The notes below the pieces were generated by a model that did not search any database, was not told the DNA's origin, and worked only from the letters and a program-made list of their open reading frames with translations. From contig SFJQ01000090.1 in the NCBI GenBank assembly GCA_004555855.1, forward strand, positions 1-12,103: 12,103 nucleotides of DNA, written 5' to 3'. Below, in pieces: positions 6,268 to 12,103 of the stretch. The translations under genes were made by a program, and so were the position numbers. Each line of letters begins with the position of its first letter. The stretch's first letter is position 1. This DNA comes from [Eubacterium] saphenum. GTDB lineage: Bacteria; Bacillota; Clostridia; Oscillospirales; Ruminococcaceae.

Positions 6268-7134
6268 ATGGCGTTCAGCGACTTGAAGCCCGTTTCGGCG
6301 AGCGATGACAAGGCGGGCTGTACATATATCATAGGAAGCGTTTTTGCCGTGTACAAGGTTGGCTCGCCGACGCCTTTGGTTTACAGCTGGGATATGATTA
6401 AAAACGCGTCCGTCACGCGAAGGGAAATTGTCCTCACGGTCGGAAAAGACAGCTTTAATATCTCACATAAGATGTTCAGTACTGTCGAGGACGAGCTGAG
6501 AGCTGTCGCTATTATCGAGTGCCGCCAGAAGGAGCTGGGCTTTTCCTATCAGCACGAAAAGCGCCTGTTCCCGCTTAAATCGATGTACCGGGAGTGTTCT
6601 CCCGGAAAAGATACCTACACGGGCGAGGGACTTCTCGATGAAGCCGAAACAGCCGCCGCGTTCATTATGCTGCTTAATTTCAGGCTGATGAAATTTTTGT
6701 GGCTGGTGGCGCTGCTGATTGCTCTGATAACGTTCGGAGTTCTCAATTTCACCGTCGGCATCACCCGCGACAATATCCTCTATTTTATCCCGATTTCAGT
6801 AGCTGCGGGAGCTATCGCCGCGCTGATTATCAACATCATCGCTCACGCCATCGCAAGAGGCAGGTTTAAATCGCTTGCCGACGGCGACCTCGCTTCCCGT
6901 CAGCCGATTGTTTTCGTCGTAAGCAAGCTGGGTTTTGCCGCCTGCGAAAGCTGCGTTTATGAGGGCAGGGACCTTGTGCCGTGGGACGAGGTTGACTATT
7001 TTATAGAATCCGATAAAATGTTTATCATCTACAAAAATAACACGCCGACTGCTTATATCCCGAAAAAGGCGTTCGACAAGAAATTCATCGGCGGCATTGC
7101 CGATATCATTGCGTTAAATCTGGAACAGAAATAA
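6268..7134 (+). CDS. YcxB-like membrane protein
   Basis: A 288-residue protein with two hydrophobic helices in the middle (about 141-161 and 170-193) and soluble parts on both sides. The C-terminal part, LVPWDEVDYFIESDKMFIIY then TAYIPKKAFD (about 236-270), has the W-x-x-V/I...Y-I-P-K-x-A-F layout of the YcxB-like C-terminal domain, a PH-like fold of unknown role. The N-terminal part is longer than in usual family members and itself has a W-D-M-I-K pattern (41-45) that may be a second PH-like unit, which is inference. GGGAGG (6254-6259) is spaced 8 bases from the ATG. It is the first gene of a run in which the next two genes follow at 19 and 20 bases. Confidence 0.72.
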   Translation: MAFSDLKPVSASDDKAGCTYIIGSVFAVYKVGSPTPLVYSWDMIKNASVTRREIVLTVGKDSFNISHKMFSTVEDELRAVAIIECRQKELGFSYQHEKRLFPLKSMYRECSPGKDTYTGEGLLDEAETAAAFIMLLNFRLMKFLWLVALLIALITFGVLNFTVGITRDNILYFIPISVAAGAIAALIINIIAHAIARGRFKSLADGDLASRQPIVFVVSKLGFAACESCVYEGRDLVPWDEVDYFIESDKMFIIYKNNTPTAYIPKKAFDKKFIGGIADIIALNLEQK

Positions 7135-7153
7135 TTGTTGGGAGTGAAACCGA

Positions 7154-8539
7154 GTGTCTGCGGATATTAAAACGGAAACCATTGATTTAAACGGAAAAAG
7201 CGTGCTTCTCGTTTCGGTCAAAAACGGCGAGGGCGTTATCGGCACCTGTAATGCGGGCCACGCCGACCACAGCGGCAACCGCAGCAACGATACCCGACTC
7301 TTTTTCATGGGCTCAGATCCGATTATCGACTTTATCTGCCCGAGCTACGGCAACAAAACCACCGATAAGCTCGTGTCCTTCTGCCCCGGATTTCAGGGCT
7401 ATGACAGAAAGATTTACGAGGTAATCACCGCCTGCCATAACCGTCTGAACAACGGCGACTCGCTTGCAGTCGGGCTTCGCGATATCTTGAGTATGCTTCA
7501 GGACGGCGTTTACAAGCTGTACGTTTCCGACTACTACCCGACCGACGGAAACGGCGTTTTCTTCTGGGGCGGATATAACATCTCCCACGAGGTTCGCGGA
7601 ACAGCCGAGCATAATCGTACAATCGGCGATGACAAGGTTTTCAAGCCGTGCTTCTTAATTCCGACTCAGCCGCTGGATTTCTATAAGAGCAAGGTCCTTA
7701 TGCACACGGAGGAATTGGTTCAAAATCGCAGAATTGAGGGTATTGTCTATCATCTTTCGGGTTTCCATTCGGCGCTGCTTAAAGGTCATCACGGCGCTGT
7801 GAGCTGCGTTGAAAAGGACGTTCCGTTCAAGTGCGCGGTTATCGAAAAAATCGCCGACCCGTACACCGAGGCTGCCGTTCCCGCGACAAAACCGGCTTCG
7901 GAGAACGCTTCCGAGGAGGAGAAGCCCGCGGAACCTGTTGCCGCTGTTGTGGAACACGAGGGAATAACCGGCTTCAGAAGCCCTTCCGTGAAAATCCCGC
8001 TCGATATGTTCCCGAAGGATATGCTCAGGCAGATTATCAGCGGCAGACCCGAGTATAAGCCCGAGCATTTCTCAACGCTCACGGCAAAGCTCGGTACGGT
8101 TCGCAGAAAATCTGTCACCAACAACATTCTTCCGCTGTCGGTGCTCGAAAAATCCGAGCAGATGCCCGACTGCAGTATGGTTGAGTCGGCGTATGCGATA
8201 AAGTCGCTCTCGGACGAGGAGCTGAACTGCCTGCTTGCGGGCGATGTCGAGTGCAACGGCGAGGTTATCGTTTCGCCGAACTTCTACGCGAGCATCGTCA
8301 CGGCGTGCAATTTCCTGCAATTTACCGACACGCAGCGCTTCGTGGATTTTTCGATTGCGATTATGGAGAACCCCGAGCTTGGCGCAACGCACGACTACGT
8401 TTCCCGCCGCGTCTGCGCTCTCGAAACCAACAAAAAGCTGTACAATTTCTTCAAGTCGGTTGTTGAAAGCGGCGATGTGAAATATGAGAAAATTTTTGCG
8501 GCGGCGCGGACTTTTGTTGACAGATACGAGAAGTCGTGA
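7154..8539 (+). CDS. Uncharacterised 461-residue protein
   Basis: Not recognised. GTG start, supported by TTGGGAG (7138-7144) about 9 bases upstream; no better ATG exists nearby. There is no signal peptide or membrane helix, so it is probably cytosolic. An N-terminal domain (1-235) is rich in aromatic, Cys and His residues (for example TCNAGHADHSGNRSNDTRLF, 31-50, and GGYNISHEVRGT, 139-150). An Ala/Glu/Pro-rich linker (238-268) leads to a helical C-terminal domain (about 275-461). Its TETIDLNGKSVLLVSV opening looks like beta strands. It lies between the YcxB-like gene (19 bases upstream) and the cellulase (20 bases downstream), so it is likely made from the same mRNA. Whether it shares a function with the cellulase cannot be told from the sequence. 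Confidence 0.85.
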   Translation: MSADIKTETIDLNGKSVLLVSVKNGEGVIGTCNAGHADHSGNRSNDTRLFFMGSDPIIDFICPSYGNKTTDKLVSFCPGFQGYDRKIYEVITACHNRLNNGDSLAVGLRDILSMLQDGVYKLYVSDYYPTDGNGVFFWGGYNISHEVRGTAEHNRTIGDDKVFKPCFLIPTQPLDFYKSKVLMHTEELVQNRRIEGIVYHLSGFHSALLKGHHGAVSCVEKDVPFKCAVIEKIADPYTEAAVPATKPASENASEEEKPAEPVAAVVEHEGITGFRSPSVKIPLDMFPKDMLRQIISGRPEYKPEHFSTLTAKLGTVRRKSVTNNILPLSVLEKSEQMPDCSMVESAYAIKSLSDEELNCLLAGDVECNGEVIVSPNFYASIVTACNFLQFTDTQRFVDFSIAIMENPELGATHDYVSRRVCALETNKKLYNFFKSVVESGDVKYEKIFAAARTFVDRYEKS

Positions 8540-8559
8540 TTTGACATACGGAGGTTTTT

Positions 8560-11277
8560 ATGAGATTTGGTAAAAAGGCTCTGGCGGCGGTTCTGGCAGC
8601 GACTGTGCTGATTTCGGGCTGCTCCGCGAATGAGAACGCAATCGGCGGAAATTCCTCCGAAAGCACCTCGGGAGGCGTGGATTATCCCGTCAGTTCGTCG
8701 GACGACAGCGTCTGGAGCAGCGTAATAAACAATCTGCCCGGAGTTTCAACGGGCTCGTCCGATAACTCAACGGGCGAAGGCACAGGGGACGGTTCTTCCG
8801 GTACGTCAAATTCCGGCGGAAACACGGGGACTTCAACTCCGAGCGGAAACGCGGATACTTCAAAGCCCACGGGCGGCGGAACAACCTCCACGGGAAATCA
8901 GACCGAGGGCACAAAGTCAACGGGAAATTTCAACTATGGCGAGGCGCTTCAGAAGTCGATTTTGTTCTATGAATTGCAGAGAAGCGGCGATATTGACGAG
9001 AAAACGGCGCGCTGCAACTGGCGCGGCGACAGCGGAATGAACGATGGCGCGGACGTCGGACTTGACCTCACGGGCGGGCTTTATGACGCGGGCGACAACG
9101 TGAAATTCAACCTCCCGATGGCGTACACATCGACAATGCTCGCTTGGAGTATTTACGAGGACAGGGACGCCTACACGAAAAGCGGTCAGCTCGATTACGC
9201 GCTCGGGAATATCAAGTGGATTTGCGACTATCTTATAAAATGTCACCCGTCTGCGGACGTGTATTATTATCAGGTTGGCGATGGAAACGCCGACCACGCC
9301 TGGTGGGGACCGGCAGAGGTTATGCAGATGAACCGTCCCGCTTACAAGGTGGATAAAAATGCTCCCGGCTCAACGGTTGTGGGAGAGGCTGCGGCGGCTC
9401 TGGCGGCAGCAGCGGTTGTGTTCAAGGACACCGACAAGAGTTACTCGGAAAAGTGCCTTTCCCACGCGAAGCAGCTCTTTAATTTCGCCGATTCCACGAA
9501 AAGCGACTCGGGCTACACCGCGGCAAACGGCTTTTACAGCTCCTTCAGCGGCTTCTATGACGAGCTTATCTGGAGCGCTACCTGGCTCTATATCGCGACA
9601 GGCGACAAGTCTTACCTCACGAAAGCCGAAAGCTATTTTGACGGCTTTGAGCCGGATTACAAGTGGACGCTCGGCTGGGATAACAAGTTTTACGGCGCGG
9701 CATGCCTTCTCGCGAATTTGACGAGCGGCGCGAAATATAAGTCCGCTCTCGAGAAAAATCTCGACTGGTGGTGCGGAATAGGCGGCGAAAGCATTACATA
9801 TTCCCCGAAAGGTCTGGCTTGGCTTGACAGCTGGGGAAGTCTGCGTTATGCAGCGAATGCGGCGTTCCTCGCGGGTTCTTACGTTGACGGAGGTCAGTGT
9901 CCCGCGTCAAAGAAAGCCGCTTACACAAAGCTTCTCGAAACACAGATTGACTACGCTCTCGGAAGCAGCGGCAGAAGCTATGTTGTGGGATTTGGCGTAA
10001 ATCCTCCCGAGCACCCGCATCATCGTACCGCGCAGGGTTCATGGGCGAATAATATGAGCGAGCCGAATTATCACCGCCACGTTCTTTACGGAGCGCTTGT
10101 CGGCGGTCCCGACGCGTCCGACGGCTATTCGGACAGCGTAAACGACTACTGCAAAAACGAGGTTGCCTGCGACTATAACGCGGGCTTCACGGGCGCGCTT
10201 GCCAAAATGTACAAGAAGTACGGCGGGCAGACGCTCAAGAATTTCGGCGCTGTTGAGCAGGTCGGCGAGGAGATGTACGTTGAGTACAGAACAAACGCTT
10301 CCGGAAACGGTTTCACCGAGATAAAAGCGATGGTTTACAACAAATCGGGCTGGCCCGCGAGAGTTGCCGATAATCTCGAGCTGCGCTATTTCGTGGACTT
10401 GTCGGAGGCTGACCCGTCGGCAGTAACGGTTTCGATGAACTATAACGACGGCGCGAAATTCGGCGGTATCTACGAGTGGAACAAGGAGAAAAATATCTAC
10501 TACGTTTCAATCGATTTTTCGGGCGTGAAGATTTATCCGGGCGGTCAGAGCGAGTATAAGAAGGAAGTTCAGTTCCGAATGAGCGCGCCCGGCTGGAATC
10601 CCGACAACGACCCGTCCTATAAGGAGCTGAAAGGCACAAACGGCTCGGAGCTTGTGAAAGCGGTTTCCGTGGGACTTTATGAGGGGAAGACGCTGGTGTT
10701 CGGCACGGAGCCTGACGGTAAAGCGGTGAACACGAAGCCGATTTCGGGCGGTTCTTCGGCAAGCTCGTCCTCGTCAAATCAGGGAACGCAGAGCAGTTCT
10801 CAGTCAAATCAGCCGACAAAACCGTCCGGCGAGAACAACGGAATACGCGTGAATTTGTCGCAGCAGCAGACGAGCGGAAGTGCGAATACTATTCCGATTT
10901 CGATTGAGCTGACCAACAACATGGGCGCGGCGATTGATTTGTCGGGGCTTGAAATCGACTACTTCTTCACTAATGACGGCGACAATCAGCTCGCGTTCTT
11001 CTGTGATTATGCGGCGCTTACGGGCAGCTCTTATTCGGCGCTTACAGGCAGTGTTTCGGGGAATTTCTCGGCTGCGAGCGGAACGAATTGTGATACGAAG
11101 TGCGCGATGAAATTCGGGAGCGGAAGCTTGCAGAACGGCGACAGTATGACGGTGCAGGGAAGGATTTGCCGGAAGAATTGGTCGGAGATGAATTTGTCGA
11201 ATGATTTTTCGGCAGGCAACGCAGAGCATTTGTATATAATCAGCGGCGGGAAAGCGATTTTCGGCTCAAAGCCGTAA
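8560..11277 (+). CDS. Lipid-anchored GH9 cellulase, GH9-CBM3c-CBM3
   Basis: A 905-residue beta-1,4-glucanase precursor. A lipoprotein signal ends in the lipobox LISGC (Cys21), so the enzyme should be tethered to the outer face of the membrane. A Ser/Thr/Gly/Asn linker (22-122) spans the wall. The GH9 domain (about 124-560) shows the base motif DAGDNVKFNLP (D176, D179), WWGPAEVMQ, HPHHRTAQGSW (485-495) and the acid motif NEVACDYNAGF (E534). A CBM3c-like module follows (about 568-725), which in this architecture aids processive action. A Ser-rich linker (728-760) and a second CBM3 (about 761-900; IDYFFTNDGD, GRICRKNWSEMNLSNDFS) complete it. The order resembles clostridial CelI/CelZ enzymes. There is no dockerin, SLH or sortase motif. 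GGAGG (8550-8554) is 5 bases before the ATG. Likely substrates are cellulose and related beta-glucans. Confidence 0.96.
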   Translation: MRFGKKALAAVLAATVLISGCSANENAIGGNSSESTSGGVDYPVSSSDDSVWSSVINNLPGVSTGSSDNSTGEGTGDGSSGTSNSGGNTGTSTPSGNADTSKPTGGGTTSTGNQTEGTKSTGNFNYGEALQKSILFYELQRSGDIDEKTARCNWRGDSGMNDGADVGLDLTGGLYDAGDNVKFNLPMAYTSTMLAWSIYEDRDAYTKSGQLDYALGNIKWICDYLIKCHPSADVYYYQVGDGNADHAWWGPAEVMQMNRPAYKVDKNAPGSTVVGEAAAALAAAAVVFKDTDKSYSEKCLSHAKQLFNFADSTKSDSGYTAANGFYSSFSGFYDELIWSATWLYIATGDKSYLTKAESYFDGFEPDYKWTLGWDNKFYGAACLLANLTSGAKYKSALEKNLDWWCGIGGESITYSPKGLAWLDSWGSLRYAANAAFLAGSYVDGGQCPASKKAAYTKLLETQIDYALGSSGRSYVVGFGVNPPEHPHHRTAQGSWANNMSEPNYHRHVLYGALVGGPDASDGYSDSVNDYCKNEVACDYNAGFTGALAKMYKKYGGQTLKNFGAVEQVGEEMYVEYRTNASGNGFTEIKAMVYNKSGWPARVADNLELRYFVDLSEADPSAVTVSMNYNDGAKFGGIYEWNKEKNIYYVSIDFSGVKIYPGGQSEYKKEVQFRMSAPGWNPDNDPSYKELKGTNGSELVKAVSVGLYEGKTLVFGTEPDGKAVNTKPISGGSSASSSSSNQGTQSSSQSNQPTKPSGENNGIRVNLSQQQTSGSANTIPISIELTNNMGAAIDLSGLEIDYFFTNDGDNQLAFFCDYAALTGSSYSALTGSVSGNFSAASGTNCDTKCAMKFGSGSLQNGDSMTVQGRICRKNWSEMNLSNDFSAGNAEHLYIISGGKAIFGSKP

Positions 11278-11331
11278 AACTAGCAGCGCGTGACTGTGGA
11301 GCCGCGAAGCGCAAAAAGTCTTTTTGGAAAT

Positions 11332-11365
11332 TTTAAAACCTTTTTCTTCAGAAAAAGGTTTTAAA
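11332..11365 (+). terminator. Terminator-like hairpin after the cellulase gene
   Basis: A perfect 15-bp stem with a TTCA loop: left arm 11332-11346, right arm 11351-11365, 54 bases after the stop. The right arm contains GGTTTT, but the stem is AT-rich and no separate T run follows. It reads the same in both directions. Confidence 0.6.
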
Positions 11366-11396
11366 CCGCCGGAGGCACTGGAGCGAAGCGACTACT

Positions 11397-11498
11397 CCGC
11401 GCAAAGCGCGGTAAACGCGTTCAAAAGCGCTAAAGGGGTTTGGGGGAAAACAAGAGTTTTCCCCCAAGCATTTTTTCGACTCGAAGTCGGAAAAATGC
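11397..11498. repeat. Cluster of three palindromes
   Basis: CCGCGC-AAA-GCGCGG (11397-11411); a perfect 12-bp stem TTGGGGGAAAAC / GTTTTCCCCCAA (11440-11467); and, with no spacer, a 14-bp stem GCATTTTTTCGACT / AGTCGGAAAAATGC with one wobble (11468-11498). The second and third could be terminators. Nothing else supportable is seen between 11278 and 11580. Confidence 0.85.
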
Positions 11499-11579
11499 AA
11501 TAGCAGAAAGTATTTGTTGAGTCAAAATGTCCAACGTTCCCCCAAAATCAAATTTTTTGAAAAAAATTGCGAAAAGCAC

Positions 11580-11608
11580 TTGACAAACGGGGAAAAAAGT
11601 GATATAAT
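11580..11608 (+). promoter_or_regulatory. Consensus SigA promoter of the tRNA cluster
   Basis: TTGACA (11580-11585), 17-base spacer, TATAAT (11603-11608), with TGA directly before the -10. This is the strongest promoter in the window; predicted start near 11615, 10 bases before tRNA-Gly. Confidence 0.9.
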
Positions 11609-11624
11609 AATAAAGCGTTGAAAT

Positions 11625-11698
11625 GCGGGTGTAGTTCAATGGTAGAATCCCAGCCTTCCAAGCTGGTCGCGTGGGTTCGATTCCCATCACCCGCTCCA
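11625..11698 (+). tRNA. tRNA-Gly(TCC)
   Basis: Full cloverleaf: acceptor GCGGGTG/CACCCGC, D arm with AATGGTA, anticodon stem CCAGC/GCTGG around CTTCCAA (anticodon TCC), T arm GTGGG-TTCGATT-CCCAT and encoded CCA. Reads GGA and, by wobble, GGG codons. First gene after the promoter. Confidence 0.97.
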
Positions 11699-11704
11699 AT
11701 AAAA

Positions 11705-11744
11705 AAACGGGAAGCAGGTTCTCGAACGGCTCTCGTTTATTTTT
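11705..11744 (+). terminator. Terminator-like hairpin in tRNA spacer 1
   Basis: AAACGGGA-(A)-GC (11705-11715) pairs with GC-TCTCGTTT (11729-11738), with one wobble and one bulge, followed by TTTTT (11740-11744). tRNA-Arg starts 11 bases later with no promoter in between. Confidence 0.5.
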
Positions 11745-11754
11745 ATGCTGATGA

Positions 11755-11831
<77 letters not shown>

Positions 11832-11837
11832 TTTGAA

Positions 11838-11858
11838 CCGGAAATCGCGTATTTTCGG
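11838..11858 (+). other. Small hairpin in tRNA spacer 2
   Basis: CCGGAAAT (11838-11845) pairs with ATTTTCGG (11851-11858) with one wobble and a 5-base loop; CTTTCC follows. It may be a processing or weak stop signal. Confidence 0.4.
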
Positions 11859-11867
11859 CTTTCCTAT

Positions 11868-11945
11868 GGTGGGTATAGCTTAGTTGGTTAAAGCGTCGGA
11901 TTGTGGTCCCGAAGACCGTGGGTTCGATTCCCACTCCCCACCCCA
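11868..11945 (+). tRNA. tRNA-His(GTG), with two stem mismatches
   Basis: Anticodon loop TTGTGGT gives GTG (11903-11905). The His-specific extra G(-1) (11868) opposite discriminator C73 (11942) is present. D arm GCTT/AAGC and T arm GTGGG-TTCGATT-CCCAC are intact and CCA is encoded. Acceptor position 6-67 is T-C (11874/11936) and anticodon stem position 31-39 is A-C (11900/11908), both unpaired in the standard fold. Probably still functional, but decay cannot be ruled out. Confidence 0.92.
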
Positions 11946-11952
11946 CGAAGTC

Positions 11953-11986
11953 AAGAGGTTAGAAGCAAGTCCTTCTAACCTCTTTT
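11953..11986 (+). terminator. Strong terminator-like hairpin in tRNA spacer 3
   Basis: A perfect 13-bp stem, AAGAGGTTAGAAG / CTTCTAACCTCTT, with a 6-base loop; the right arm ends in TTTT (11983-11986). tRNA-Gln begins only 11 bases later and no promoter fits in between. Confidence 0.7.
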
Positions 11987-11996
11987 CATAAAATAC

Positions 11997-12071
11997 TGGG
12001 ATATCGCCAAGCGGTAAGGCAAGGGACTTTGACTCCCTCACCCGCAGGTTCAAATCCTGCTATCCCAACCA
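11997..12071 (+). tRNA. tRNA-Gln(TTG)
   Basis: Acceptor TGGGATA/TATCCCA, D arm GCC/GGC, anticodon stem AGGGA/TCCCT around CTTTGAC (anticodon TTG), T arm GCAGG-TTCAAAT-CCTGC, encoded CCA. The weak first pair (T1-A72) is typical of tRNA-Gln. Confidence 0.97.
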
Positions 12072-12074
12072 CTT

Positions 12075-12103
12075 GAGGACGGTACGAAGGACCGTCCTCT
12101 TCT
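12075..12103 (+). terminator. Terminator of the tRNA cluster (at window edge)
   Basis: A perfect 9-bp stem GAGGACGGT / ACCGTCCTC (12075-12083, 12091-12099) followed by TTCT, where the window ends. The T run may continue outside. Confidence 0.65.

Noticed and set aside
7789..8256. 155-codon minus-strand ORF
   Set aside because: Ser-rich shadow of the 461-residue gene, which has a ribosome site and proper codon use.
8541..8546. TTGACA just before the cellulase start as a -35 box
   Set aside because: No -10 box 16-18 bases downstream; the following bases are the ribosome site and start codon.
10313..10819. 168-codon minus-strand ORF inside the cellulase gene
   Set aside because: Ser/Arg/Pro-rich shadow opposite the CBM3c region; no start signals.

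Overview
The window looks like a chromosomal segment of a fibre-degrading Gram-positive Clostridia member, most like Ruminococcus or another Oscillospiraceae. The grounds are a PASTA-type kinase-like membrane protein, a fused chorismate mutase/prephenate dehydratase, MEP-pathway isoprenoid genes, a DUF1292 protein, a GH9 cellulase with two CBM3-type modules, strong AGGAGG-type ribosome sites, SigA-type promoters and CCA-encoded tRNAs. The genus is an inference; no rRNA or other marker is present.

Layout. Positions 1-4443 form a tight plus-strand run: a 5'-truncated PASTA pseudokinase, pheA, ispD, ispF (4-bp overlap with ispD) and a small lipoprotein. Spacing is between -4 and 30 bp, so co-transcription is likely. 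Positions 4455-5102 hold a separate minus-strand transcription unit with a strong promoter, a terminator hairpin and no convincing long gene. It is either a structured non-coding RNA of about 600 nt or a set of very short ORFs. A divergent promoter then drives a DUF1292 gene (5303-5644). Downstream lies a tandem palindromic repeat array (5679-5858) and a hairpin-rich gap up to 6230.

Positions 6268-11277 form a second plus-strand operon behind an extended -10 promoter. It holds a YcxB-like two-TM membrane protein, an unrecognised 461-residue soluble protein and a 905-residue lipid-anchored GH9 cellulase (GH9-CBM3c-linker-CBM3). The cellulase has no dockerin, so it probably acts on the cell surface rather than in a cellulosome. 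Positions 11278-11580 are dense in palindromes. A consensus promoter at 11580 then starts a tRNA cluster: Gly(TCC), Arg(TCT), His(GTG), Gln(TTG). A hairpin lies in every spacer.

Most worth a second look: the pseudokinase that has lost the HRD and DFG aspartates, the minus-strand candidate structured RNA, the palindromic array, the hairpin-punctuated tRNA operon with a mismatched tRNA-His, and the cellulase operon with two uncharacterised partners. All calls come from reading the sequence; no database search was run.
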